DNA from: a virus
Direction: 5' to 3' (one strand)
IMG/VR virus record: IMGVR_UViG_3300046011_005882
Coordinates: 1-39,768 of that record
DNA length: 39,768 bases
Both the position numbers and the translations under genes were made by a program. The notes below the pieces were generated by a model, which searched no databases, had not been told where the DNA came from, and worked only from the letters and a program-made list of their open reading frames with translations. This document shows, piece after piece, positions 6,846 through 14,620 of the stretch (its first letter is position 1; each line of letters starts with the position of its first letter).

Positions 6846-9307
6846 TGCATCGGGGCTTGCCCGGTAATCGTCTGGTCAATCCCCTTAAGCACCCCGGCAA
6901 TCTGGTCAATCTGCCCCTGCTGGGAAGCTGTGACGCCGGCAACCTGCGTGATGGCTTGCTGGTTGGCTTGCTGGTCCACCTGCATCTGCTGGGCAATCTG
7001 GGCAAGGGCCTGCTGGGTGGGCTGGACTTGCTGCATGATGCCCATGAGGGCCTGCTCAAGCTGGGCCTGCTTCTCAGCCAGAGGGACAGCCACAGCTTCC
7101 TGAATCTGCTGGCCGGCCTGTTGGAGGGCCTGACCCACCACCTGCTGGCTGACCTCGGCGGCGATCTGCTGCATTGCCTGCATAGCGGCTTGCTGCTGTT
7201 GGGCTTGGGCTTCCTGGGCCTGCTGCTGGTTCTCGGCGGCGTTCGGGTCCTTGAAGTTGCTCGGGAGGCGGAAGTCCACCGGGAGCTGGAACCATTGGGT
7301 GATGTCGTTGAACCGGTCGAACAGGAACTTCACGCCGACGGTCTGGACGATGGCTTGGTTGCTCAGCATCCGGTCGAAGAAGGTTGTCATCAGCTCAGCC
7401 ACCTTTGGCTCGTTGATGCGGCCGGACGGGTCCTTAAACATGCCGATGCCTTCAAGGATGAGGGCGGACTTGGGACCGCGGACACCAACCGAGTGGGTTC
7501 CGTCCTCTTCCAGCTCAAAGCCCATCTCCTTGAGAATCTTCGCCCCATCTTCAGTGAGGTCGGCTACTTCTGCCAGCACCTCGTCGGAATCGTAGGCCAG
7601 CATCGCCTCGTATAGCATCTTCGCCCGGGCTGCCATCGCCTCGTCGATATAGGAGCCGGTGAGCTGGAGGCGTTGGGAGGTGTTGTTTGAGATCGTGATG
7701 ACCTCCGTGGCGGACTGTTGATGGGAAGCTGAGGCTCCGATTTCCTGCGGGGAAAACCCGAGCGCCCGTTCCACCATCGACAGCAGGGCTGTCACGGCGT
7801 TCAGGACTTCCTGGGTTGACTGGGGCTGGAGCGGAAGGGGAGTGAGGGCCTCACCGACCCCGCCCTTGCCCATGTTGCGAAGCTCCCGGGCGTCGTAGGG
7901 GACGAACTGGATGCCACGCAGGGCGTTCTCCGCGTCGTTGCGGATGGTGTCGATGGTATCCTTGGAGAGGATGTCCTGATCGTAGGCGACGATGCGGGTC
8001 AGGTTCTTCTTCACCGACAGCAGGTATTGGGACAACAGGTTGCCCATGTGGTCCTGATACGGAAGCAGCTCAAGGCCGATACCAGTGACCCGGCCCCGAT
8101 TCCCGTCCGCGTCGTATTGGTAGACGTTGGCCGGGCAATAGGGGAACGGCTTGACGTGGATGACCTTGCAGCCGGCGTAGACGAAGCGATGCCACACCGG
8201 GCGGTCGTAGTCATACAGGCCCCAATCCTTCGGGATGATGCGGTGGAACATCACCGTCACGTCGATGGCGGAATCCTTGTCGGACGAGTAGTTGTAGCGG
8301 AAGGCTTCCTGGATTCGGTCGTTCTGAGGCCCGATCAGCTTGTCCGGGAACTTGGCCGCACAGGGGTAAAGCTCCTGATAGAGCTGGAAGAGCCCGGAGG
8401 AGCGCCACTTGGAGTTCGAGCCAATCTCGATCTTCTCTTTGTTCCAGTAGGCCGGCTCGGCATTGACATCTATCAGACGCTGGATGGTCCAGTATCCGGC
8501 ATAGCTGACACCCGAATCGGTGTTGAGGGTATGGAGCGGCTTGGTCAGGTCCCAGAAAGTCCGGCCCGGGTGGGGGATGGTGAACGGGATGCCCGACTTG
8601 GTTACCGTTTCTTTACCGTTAAAGACGTGCTTTTCCGAGAACCAGGAGTCCTCGGCGAAGTTCATGCACACGCCGTAGAGGAGGCTGTTGTGGATGGAAT
8701 CCCGCTCGTAGGCTTGGTAGCCCATGTCCTGCGTCATCCGGCGGATGCGGGAGGTGATGATGCGGGTTTGCAGCTTCCGCTTCATCGACAGCATCGTGGG
8801 CTCCAGCTTGTAGAGCGGGTCCACGTTGCGATCATTGAACAGCTTGGCCCACCGGGCTTTGTGGTAGGCCATCACCAACGGCACGTAGATGGTGAAGAAG
8901 GTGGGGAGATGGAGCTCGTAGGCTTGGGCCGCCTTGTCGCACCGCTTCCCGTCACAGCCAATCGGATTCCCGTTGGCGTCCGCCTTGCCGGTGAGCATGT
9001 GGTCCAGCCCCCAGTCCTTGGCGACGTTCAGCAGCTCCTCGGGGCCGACGTTCTTGCTGATGAGGCCCTTGACCAGCGTGTAGGGAATCTGGTCCTGACT
9101 GACATCGTAAGCCTTGTCGATGGCCCAGAACTCCCGGGACCGCTGGAGGGAGCGGAGAACCCCGTCGTCGATGCGGCTGACGTGGAGATCAATCAGCTCG
9201 GCCACCTTCGGGTGGGACTTCTTCAGGACATGGGTATCCTTTTGGAAGATGGTCTTGAGGGCCTCTTCTGAATAACCCTTCTTTTCAAGTTCTTTGAGAT
9301 CGAGCAT
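6842..9307 (-). CDS. Portal protein (head-tail connector)
   Basis: The 821-residue protein starts MLDLKELEKKGYSEEALK. Its length matches the large portals of N4-like and other podovirus-type phages. The central part has typical portal text: conserved aromatic and basic stretches (MAYHKARWAKLFNDR, RMTQDMGYQAYERDSIHNSL) and a helix-rich segment around residues 480-560 (EIGASASHQQSATEVITISN). From about residue 690 to 800 the protein is extremely Gln/Ala-rich, forming a long helix of the kind seen in portal C-terminal barrels. Portals form the dodecameric ring through which DNA enters the head. Its start overlaps the preceding small gene by 85 bases, which is unusually long for this genome, and the true start could be further in. 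No clear ribosome binding site is seen. Confidence 0.85.
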   Translation of the reverse strand: MLDLKELEKKGYSEEALKTIFQKDTHVLKKSHPKVAELIDLHVSRIDDGVLRSLQRSREFWAIDKAYDVSQDQIPYTLVKGLISKNVGPEELLNVAKDWGLDHMLTGKADANGNPIGCDGKRCDKAAQAYELHLPTFFTIYVPLVMAYHKARWAKLFNDRNVDPLYKLEPTMLSMKRKLQTRIITSRIRRMTQDMGYQAYERDSIHNSLLYGVCMNFAEDSWFSEKHVFNGKETVTKSGIPFTIPHPGRTFWDLTKPLHTLNTDSGVSYAGYWTIQRLIDVNAEPAYWNKEKIEIGSNSKWRSSGLFQLYQELYPCAAKFPDKLIGPQNDRIQEAFRYNYSSDKDSAIDVTVMFHRIIPKDWGLYDYDRPVWHRFVYAGCKVIHVKPFPYCPANVYQYDADGNRGRVTGIGLELLPYQDHMGNLLSQYLLSVKKNLTRIVAYDQDILSKDTIDTIRNDAENALRGIQFVPYDARELRNMGKGGVGEALTPLPLQPQSTQEVLNAVTALLSMVERALGFSPQEIGASASHQQSATEVITISNNTSQRLQLTGSYIDEAMAARAKMLYEAMLAYDSDEVLAEVADLTEDGAKILKEMGFELEEDGTHSVGVRGPKSALILEGIGMFKDPSGRINEPKVAELMTTFFDRMLSNQAIVQTVGVKFLFDRFNDITQWFQLPVDFRLPSNFKDPNAAENQQQAQEAQAQQQQAAMQAMQQIAAEVSQQVVGQALQQAGQQIQEAVAVPLAEKQAQLEQALMGIMQQVQPTQQALAQIAQQMQVDQQANQQAITQVAGVTASQQGQIDQIAGVLKGIDQTITGQAPMQ

Positions 9308-9576
9308 AGGGACAGCTTGCGGTTACGTGCGAGGTGGATTGCGTAGGCTTCCATTGCCTGCCGCGAGGCTCGCCCCTCGATACGGACAACAATGCGCGGG
9401 CGGATTATGACGCCCGGAACTGGTTCGATCAGGAACCCCGCTAATTCGTTGATGGCTGCAAGCGACCATACCAGCTTGTTCGCTACCCGTTTAGGGACCA
9501 ACTTGGATGCGTGGATGCCGATGGCAAGCGACCCATCCTTGGAGGTCTGGACCAGAATCTTATGATTCTTGGCCAT
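9223..9576 (-). CDS. Hypothetical basic protein, 117 aa
   Basis: This protein starts MAKNHKILVQTSKDGSLAIG and ends in a Lys/Arg/Ser-rich tail that lies in the overlap with the portal gene. The first 85 residues look like a compact alpha/beta domain (LVWSLAAINELAGFLIEPVP); the last 30 are basic and could bind nucleic acid. The 17-base overlap with the gene before it and the 85-base overlap with the portal suggest an operon. If the portal starts later, or if this stop arose by a frameshift, the tail may not be real. I do not recognise a family. Confidence 0.5.
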   Translation of the reverse strand: MAKNHKILVQTSKDGSLAIGIHASKLVPKRVANKLVWSLAAINELAGFLIEPVPGVIIRPRIVVRIEGRASRQAMEAYAIHLARNRKLSLCSISKNLKRRVIQKRPSRPSSKRIPMS

Positions 9577-9853
9577 CTTTCTCGGAATCCTCCTCCGATT
9601 CAGCTCCCTCCAACTCCATGGAAACCACGTCGAAATCCACGCTCTTGCCGTATTCGTCGTCCCGGATGCCGGTGACCTTCAGCATGATTTCGCCCTCGAT
9701 CTCGGTGCCGACCTTGGGTAAGTCCTTGCCGAATACCGCCGCCAGCGTCTTGTCGCGCAAGCACAGCTTCGGGTAGGTCTTCTTCTTTGAATTGTCCGTA
9801 GAAGGTTCCGGCATAGGAACCGTCTTTTCGTAAGATTCGCCTAAATCCTTCAT
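9560..9853 (-). CDS. Hypothetical acidic protein, first gene of the head operon
   Basis: I chose the ATG at 9853 (MKDLGESYEKTVPMPEP), because longer starts would run into the divergent terminase gene. The 97 residues contain one predicted small beta domain (KVGTEIEGEIMLKVTGIRDD) and a highly acidic tail (EGAESEEDSEKDGQES). It resembles small phage proteins encoded next to portals whose role is unknown. The 46-base gap to the terminase start is too small for two full non-overlapping promoters, so promoters must lie partly within the two genes. Confidence 0.55.
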   Translation of the reverse strand: MKDLGESYEKTVPMPEPSTDNSKKKTYPKLCLRDKTLAAVFGKDLPKVGTEIEGEIMLKVTGIRDDEYGKSVDFDVVSMELEGAESEEDSEKDGQES

Positions 9854-9899
9854 ATCTGGGGTGGAAGTTGCCCCTTGCATGTGGCAAAGTAAAGCACAG

Positions 9900-11357
9900 A
9901 TGGACGACACTTACGGGCTACCTCCGATGAACCAGAAGGGGGCGGATGTGCTGAACAATTACGACCGGTTCCTGCTGGTGGATGGGCCGCGCCGGGTCGG
10001 GAAGACCATCGCCGTGGCCGACAAGATCATCCGCCATGCCTGGGAAAATGACGGGGCGGTGGTGGGCATCATAGCCCGCACACTGCGTAACGGCGAACTG
10101 GGCGTGTGGGGCGACCTGGTGAACACAGGGAGTGGGCGTCTCTACGCTTGGAACAAGAGCGCCGGCCTGAAGATCACCAAGGAGCCCTCCATTTCGGCTA
10201 CGACCAAAATGAGCTATTTCCGGATCAGAAACTACTACGGCGGGGAAAGCGAGGTCCAGCTCCACTCCCTCGAACACGACCATGAGGTTGAGCAGAAGCT
10301 GAAGGGTGTGAAATTCTCGCTTGTGAATCTGGTGGAGGCCGACAACTTCAAGGACGAGAACGTATTCGCCACGCTTTCCCAGTGCTTGCGGTCGATGGTT
10401 GTGCCCCGGGAACGCCAGCAATTCCTGCTGGATACCAACCCGGCGATGGAGGGGAAGCGCCATTGGATTTACAAGCGGTTCATCGAGAACAAGATCAAGG
10501 ACCACGGGCGCATCCACTGGACGATTGAGGACAACTCCTTCCTGACGGCCGACGAGAAGCAGGAAATCCACGACACTTACGCGAACGACCAGAACAAGCT
10601 GGCCCGCTACTACTACGGGGAGTGGGTGGATTTCGTCACGGAGGGAACTACGTTCGAGGATGTGTATCGAGAGGAAACCCACATCGTCCCCACGCTCACG
10701 TCCGAACGGGACCGCATGGAATGGGAGCTGATTGACCCACCCCGGGAATCCCACGTATTCCACACGGGCTGGGACATCGGCAACCTCAACACCGCCTGGG
10801 TGATGGGGGTTCCACGGTCGGTGGACGGGGAGATTGCCTTCGACATCATCGACGAGCAGGTGTGGCTTCAGGAAACCAAGCGGGGGCTCAGCAACTTCAC
10901 GGAGGTAGTGCTGGAGAAGATGGGGTATTGGGAGGAACGGCGGGCAGCCTGCCACGGGAAAGCCCCGGTCCTCTGGCAGCATTGGTCGGACACGTCGTCC
11001 ATGAACCAGTCGATGACCATCAACGGCACGGAAGCCATGCTGATCGAGAAGTATTCCGAGGGGAAGATTCGGCTGCTGCCCGTCCGCAAGGGCCGCCACT
11101 CCGTTGCAGCCCGCCGGGACCTCCTCCATCGGCTCCTGTTCGAGCAGCGCATCTTTGTGGGGTCCAACTGCCAGCGCGTCCAGTCCATGCTGGAGCAGAT
11201 ACGGCCCGGAACTGGCACTAATGCGATTGACCCCCACTCGGAACACAAGCACATTTTCGACGCGCTGACCTACATGCTTTCCTGCGCTGTCCCGAGCGAG
11301 CTGAACAAGCGCGTCCCCGGAGCCAGCAAGCCCAAGCCGACGGTAATGATCCTGTGA
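9900..11357 (+). CDS. terL: Terminase large subunit (TerL)
   Basis: The packaging motor ATPase-nuclease. From the ATG at 9900 (485 aa; GTG at 9861 and ATG at 9879 are alternatives) the ATPase domain has Walker A at about 28-36 (DGPRRVGKT) and a Walker B-like strand LVNLVEAD at about 137-144. The C-terminal RNase H-like nuclease shows three acidic positions: HTGWDIGNLNTAW, LWQHWSDTSS and SEHKHIFDALTYM. This is the full two-domain order for TerL, and the length is normal. No small terminase is identifiable nearby. It is transcribed away from the portal block, which is unusual because TerL and portal are usually in one operon. Its stop overlaps the next GTG start. Confidence 0.92.
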   Translation: MDDTYGLPPMNQKGADVLNNYDRFLLVDGPRRVGKTIAVADKIIRHAWENDGAVVGIIARTLRNGELGVWGDLVNTGSGRLYAWNKSAGLKITKEPSISATTKMSYFRIRNYYGGESEVQLHSLEHDHEVEQKLKGVKFSLVNLVEADNFKDENVFATLSQCLRSMVVPRERQQFLLDTNPAMEGKRHWIYKRFIENKIKDHGRIHWTIEDNSFLTADEKQEIHDTYANDQNKLARYYYGEWVDFVTEGTTFEDVYREETHIVPTLTSERDRMEWELIDPPRESHVFHTGWDIGNLNTAWVMGVPRSVDGEIAFDIIDEQVWLQETKRGLSNFTEVVLEKMGYWEERRAACHGKAPVLWQHWSDTSSMNQSMTINGTEAMLIEKYSEGKIRLLPVRKGRHSVAARRDLLHRLLFEQRIFVGSNCQRVQSMLEQIRPGTGTNAIDPHSEHKHIFDALTYMLSCAVPSELNKRVPGASKPKPTVMIL

Positions 11358-12628
11358 GTGAATTCGCCATAACCACCGACCGCCAACTCTGGGTCATGGA
11401 GTGCCCGGAATGGGCCGTCCCCTTCTACGCCACCGGGGGCACCGTCGATGGGAAGCCCCATTGGGCCGTCCTGCTCACCGGAGCCGTCCCCATTAAGATT
11501 CGCAAGCTGGTCGGGGAGCTGGTCCGCGCCAACTCCATCTCCGGTAACGCCTCCATGCCCATCGTGGCTGACGAATGGTGGAAGGAGGTGGCCCATCCGG
11601 TCTACGGTATCACGCCGCGATACCACGAACGCTACGAGGGCATCAACAAGTCCGCCAAGGCCATCAAGTTCGACAAGCTGAAATGCAGCGAGGACGACGA
11701 GGTGAGTGATGAGGCGTTCGTCAAGGCCGCGTGGAAACGGTCCGCCATCGCCGACCTTGCCACCTTCAAGGCCGTCTGGATCGCCATTACGCAGGAGATG
11801 CCACGGTGGATGGTGGGGGACCTCAGGCACGTAGACTTCGGGTTCGGCCAGCTCCACGCCTTCCCGTATAGGGCAAATTGGAAGCAGATAGTGCTCAGCA
11901 GATTTCCCAACGCTCTCCGCCGCCTCCGCGACAAGGAGCTGAGGAAGTCCGCCGAGGAGACTGAGCTTCCGGCCCTCCTCCGCAACGTCGTCAACTGCGC
12001 CATCGAATCACAGGGGCCAGTGAGCAGCTTCCAGTGGACTCTGGAGGTCACTCCCAACCCGGAATGGTTTGCCTACACAAGGAATGTGGAGGCTGACCGC
12101 GCAAAACTCGTCAATCGTCATGGATACACAACGTCATGGGGCTCCATCATCACCCGCCTCTATCCGAAAATACTCTCGGTTTTCCACAGGTTTGTGGCGC
12201 AAACGGCTCTCCCGGCTGGCGCATTATCTAAGGGTGATGGGCCGGGTGGCAGTTACCTCCTTCCTTACACTGGGAACCGCCGAGGCACTCCGGTTGGGGT
12301 GGATTTATGTCAGGTCGATCCTGTCACTGCGGGCGGGGACGAACTTGTTGACGACCGAGGCAGGAGGGCTTTGGTGGTTAAGGCTAAGAACGTGCAATCG
12401 CTGCCCGTATTACAATTCAAGTCTAAAAACCTGCGGGACTCCAGGGGAGATATTTCCCGCATCGAATGGCAGGGAGGCGATGAGAATGGGCTGCTGGTGC
12501 AGGTGTCCCGAGTCGGCGAGGGACAGAAGGAAGACGTGTTGGTTACGGGACATGGGTGTGGAGGGAATGGGATGGGTAGAGTAGAAATAGAAACGCCACC
12601 AACTGATGGTGGCGCTCCGATTGGCTAG
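11354..12628 (+). CDS. Unknown protein coupled to terminase; 3' half overlaps a second frame
   Basis: It begins with GTG overlapping the TerL stop (GTGA) and is open for 424 codons. The first 240 residues read like a real soluble protein (MSEFAITTDRQLWVMECPEW, with Trp and charged residues well spaced). From about residue 260 the composition changes to Gly/Asp/Val-rich text, while the +1 frame over the same bases encodes a convincing cysteine-rich domain ending at 12584. A hairpin at 12594-12614 falls inside the last codons of this long frame but directly after the stop of the other frame. I therefore suspect the true product is the N-terminal part, possibly joined to the other frame by a frameshift. 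No function is assigned. Confidence 0.5.
   Translation: MSEFAITTDRQLWVMECPEWAVPFYATGGTVDGKPHWAVLLTGAVPIKIRKLVGELVRANSISGNASMPIVADEWWKEVAHPVYGITPRYHERYEGINKSAKAIKFDKLKCSEDDEVSDEAFVKAAWKRSAIADLATFKAVWIAITQEMPRWMVGDLRHVDFGFGQLHAFPYRANWKQIVLSRFPNALRRLRDKELRKSAEETELPALLRNVVNCAIESQGPVSSFQWTLEVTPNPEWFAYTRNVEADRAKLVNRHGYTTSWGSIITRLYPKILSVFHRFVAQTALPAGALSKGDGPGGSYLLPYTGNRRGTPVGVDLCQVDPVTAGGDELVDDRGRRALVVKAKNVQSLPVLQFKSKNLRDSRGDISRIEWQGGDENGLLVQVSRVGEGQKEDVLVTGHGCGGNGMGRVEIETPPTDGGAPIG
12069..12584 (+). CDS. Cysteine-rich putative zinc-binding phage protein (start uncertain)
   Basis: This frame is +1 to the overlapping long frame. Its last 85 residues contain TCNRCPYYNSSLKTCGTPG and, 24 residues on, MGCWCRCPESARDRRKTCW: a set of eight Cys in CxxC-type pairs. 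This matches a recurring small phage protein pattern (R-x3-C-x2-CP-Y-N then C-x2-CP), probably binding zinc. Before it is a basic and hydrophobic helix region (RKRLSRLAHYLRVMGR). Possible starts are ATG at 12069, 12120 or 12237; none has a strong ribosome binding site. The alternative is that it is the C-terminus of the upstream protein, reached by a +1 frameshift. A hairpin follows its stop within 10 bases. Confidence 0.55.
   Translation: MPTQGMWRLTAQNSSIVMDTQRHGAPSSPASIRKYSRFSTGLWRKRLSRLAHYLRVMGRVAVTSFLTLGTAEALRLGWIYVRSILSLRAGTNLLTTEAGGLWWLRLRTCNRCPYYNSSLKTCGTPGEIFPASNGREAMRMGCWCRCPESARDRRKTCWLRDMGVEGMGWVE
12594..12614 (+). terminator. Hairpin between convergent gene blocks
   Basis: CGCCACC and GGTGGCG form a perfect 7-bp stem with a 7-base loop, followed 17 bases later by TTTTTT. 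It lies between the plus-strand terminase block and the minus-strand GIY-YIG gene. The distance to the T run makes it a weak rho-independent terminator. Confidence 0.4.
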
Positions 12629-12662
12629 CATTTTTTGCCGCCCTTTTTCGTTCCCTTGCCCT

Positions 12663-13373
12663 TCAAGAAGTAATCACCTCCTTCAGTTGGTTGTTTGCGT
12701 ATGAAAATTTCCCGATCTTGATCCAGTATGATACCGTTTTTCGGTTTACGCAAAAATTCGCAGCGGCCTGATTTATGCTTTCAAAAATCAACCCGGTCGC
12801 AGATTCAAAAACAGGACGCCTGTGGTGTTTCCCTATTTGGTGCCGAAACTGACTGGACATCATCCGAATTTTAGCAGCCTTTCCTATTTTTCCTTTGTGT
12901 TCTTCGGACAGCGGCCTGCCGGTGTTTGCGGCGAGAAGTTTTTCACGATTATGCTTCGACATTGGCTTGCCGAGCCTTGCGACCGACATCTTCTTGCGGG
13001 CCTCAGCGGACGGAACCCTCCCGAGCATGGATGCTCTCATTTTTTCCCTGGTCTCTGCTGACGCGTTCAAAATTCCATCACCACCGTCGCTTGAATTTGT
13101 CAATCTACATCCAGTTTTGCGAAAGTGATTTATCCAAAACCGCTCACGCTCTTTCCAGTTTTCAGGAGTCGCTGTCTCAACATGAAGAATAACTGGGCGC
13201 TTATTTGCAGCAAGAATTGACCGGACCCATCGCGCCTTGTGGTGCTGCTCGAATTTTGAGTCGTAGATATGACCCCTAAGACGCTCCTCCAGCGACTTGC
13301 TCGTAAACCCAACATACCTCACATCCAGAGTATCTGGATCATGCAGTGTGTAGATTTTGTAGGGCTCAGCCAT
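12663..13373 (-). CDS. GIY-YIG homing endonuclease with NUMOD repeats
   Basis: The first 95 residues form a GIY-YIG nuclease domain: KIYTLHDPDTLDVRYVGFTS carries the Y...YVG version of the motif, RLRGHIYDSK supplies the catalytic-helix Arg, and EERERFWINHFRK-type text follows with the Glu/Trp region (WKERERFWINHF). Then TNSSDGGDGI and three NUMOD3-like repeats (SAETREKMRASMLGR, SAEARKKMSVARLGK, SEEHKGKIGKAAKIR) form the DNA-contacting linker, and FESINQAAANFCVNRKTVSY is a C-terminal NUMOD1-type helix-turn-helix. This is the standard modular build of mobile phage homing endonucleases. It abuts the RusA locus, so RusA is a plausible homing site. Target site unknown. Confidence 0.9.
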   Translation of the reverse strand: MAEPYKIYTLHDPDTLDVRYVGFTSKSLEERLRGHIYDSKFEQHHKARWVRSILAANKRPVILHVETATPENWKERERFWINHFRKTGCRLTNSSDGGDGILNASAETREKMRASMLGRVPSAEARKKMSVARLGKPMSKHNREKLLAANTGRPLSEEHKGKIGKAAKIRMMSSQFRHQIGKHHRRPVFESATGLIFESINQAAANFCVNRKTVSYWIKIGKFSYANNQLKEVITS

Positions 13374-13374
13374 A

Positions 13375-13748
13375 TCACTCCAGCTTCCAAATCCGGATTA
13401 TGGTTTCTTCGGGCTCCGGGCTTTTGATTTTTGTCTGGAAGACTGCGCCTTCGGAGAAAGCCTCTTTGTCGTCAAGTATTGCTCCAGCGTAAACGCAAGC
13501 GTCTTCAAGAGCTTTGGTTCCGCCGTAAAGGTTTGCCCTTGGGTCGATGAGTCTTCGGCGGCGGCTTTCAATGCTGATAAAACAGCGCGCTGCGTGGCCT
13601 CTCTCTCCTTCTTTCGCTGCCACCTGTTCTGTGCAAGTAGGACGTTCAGGCTCGGAACTTTCCTGTCCACACGCAAGACTATCCACGGGTCCCCCTCCGG
13701 GACTTTTGGCAGTGGTGGGTGAACCCATTTTTCGTTTTTGGTAGTCAT
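13375..13748 (-). CDS. RusA-type Holliday junction resolvase, split between two frames
   Basis: RusA cuts Holliday junctions and branched DNA in phage replication. The N-terminal part reads in one frame from ATG 13748: VLRVDRKVPSLNVLLAQNRW then RKKEREATQRAVLSALKAAA, matching the RusA N-terminal pattern (PSLN, then a basic helix). The C-terminal part reads in the -1 frame: RRRRLIDPRANLYGGTKALE then YAGAILDDKE, matching the conserved RusA end with its catalytic Asp residues (DP.ANL and LDD). The two halves meet near 13540-13580, close to a GCCGCCGCC run. Neither frame alone is a whole RusA. A sequencing indel, a real inactivating mutation or a programmed -1 shift could explain this. The C-terminal frame is open from ATG 13785. 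Confidence 0.65.
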
Positions 13749-13769
13749 CGAACCAGTTCTTAATTTGCT

Positions 13770-14090
13770 TCACGGCGTATTCCATTTCCCCAACTCACAC
13801 AGCAGCCCCAGCTCCCGGGCTTCCTTGGGATTCTCGCCGATCCAGTTGTGACATGGGCGGCAGACGGATGCCCAATGCTCACTCATGCAGAGCAGTCGGC
13901 CAATCCGTCCTCGCTTGTGGTGGATGTCGGTCGCTTTCTTCTTGCACCTTTCGCAGCGCGGCCTGGCGTGCAAGAACTGCTTCCGCAGCGTAGCGTATTC
14001 GCGAAGACGAGCATGGCGGACCTTGCTGATCGACGGGATGCGCGGACGGGGCTTGCGGGCTAGGCATTTGGGGTTCTGGTTGATTGCCAT
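13770..14090 (-). CDS. HNH endonuclease, small phage type
   Basis: The ATG at 14090 (MAINQNPKCLARKPRPRIPS) overlaps the MazG stop by one base. At 106 residues it is a compact HNH protein: RCERCKKKATDIHHKRGR gives CxxC and the DIHH metal site, and EHWASVCRPCHNWIGENPKE gives the second CxxC and the final H-N. Small HNH proteins of this kind occur beside terminase and replication genes, where some stimulate DNA packaging nicking; others are homing enzymes. All four zinc cysteines and the catalytic His pair are present, so it should be active. The gene before is a MazG-like hydrolase; the gene after is RusA. Confidence 0.85.
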   Translation of the reverse strand: MAINQNPKCLARKPRPRIPSISKVRHARLREYATLRKQFLHARPRCERCKKKATDIHHKRGRIGRLLCMSEHWASVCRPCHNWIGENPKEARELGLLCELGKWNTP

Positions 14091-14620
14091 CAGATGATGC
14101 CGGTGAAGTCGGGAGCCTTGTAGGTGGGCGGCTTGACCACCTTGTTCGTGTAGGCGCCCCGGACAACCCAACGCCCGTTCACCTTGTCAACGATGTGGCC
14201 GCCACTGTCAACCCCGCCCGGATACGTTTTCAGCGCATCCTCCTCGGTCCAGAGCTTCGTCTCGTTGGAGTCGCAGATGCGCTCAAGGATTTGGGCGAGG
14301 CTGAATCCCCGCTGGCCGCAGATCAGCTCCAACGTAAACCAAGCCTTGTTCACATGGGAAGGCCCACCTGCGTTCTCAAGGCCGACCAACGTGAAGGCGA
14401 TGTCGCCGATGGCGTCCACCTCGTCCTTGAGCGTCCCGTAGAGCTGGGCCTCCAGTAGCTCATCCCACTCCTCTCGGACGTATTGGAACTGCTGGGTGGG
14501 GAATTTCGGGTCTTGCAAGGGCTGTCCCATCGCCAGTTGCCAGTCGCGGATGCGGGCCTTCAGGGAGTCGTAGGTGACGGCAGCTAGGGCTGCCTTGTAG
14601 TCGGGGGAATCTTCGCTCAT
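14090..14620 (-). CDS. MazG-like nucleotide pyrophosphohydrolase
   Basis: The 176-residue protein has an all-alpha MazG-type core at about residues 40-95: QYVREEWDELLEAQLYG gives the ExxE metal-binding pair and LKDEVDAIGDIAFTLVG gives the matching ExxD pair. MazG-family enzymes hydrolyse NTPs to NMPs plus pyrophosphate; phage versions may clean the nucleotide pool or lower alarmone levels. The C-terminal 70 residues (EDALKTYPGGVDSGGHIV then WVVRGAYTNKVVKP) are common in phage relatives and may be a lid or a separate small domain. The start overlaps the methyltransferase stop by ATGA and the stop overlaps the HNH start. Substrate is not predictable here. Confidence 0.75.
   Translation of the reverse strand: MSEDSPDYKAALAAVTYDSLKARIRDWQLAMGQPLQDPKFPTQQFQYVREEWDELLEAQLYGTLKDEVDAIGDIAFTLVGLENAGGPSHVNKAWFTLELICGQRGFSLAQILERICDSNETKLWTEEDALKTYPGGVDSGGHIVDKVNGRWVVRGAYTNKVVKPPTYKAPDFTGII

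Noticed and set aside
8027-9271. Plus-strand 414-codon frame opposite the portal
   Set aside because: Antisense shadow; composition (Val/Gly/Arg/Asp) follows the portal codon pattern and matches no family.
9918-11252. Minus-strand 444-codon frame opposite the terminase
   Set aside because: Antisense of TerL with no protein-like motif; the TerL frame has clear ATPase and nuclease motifs.
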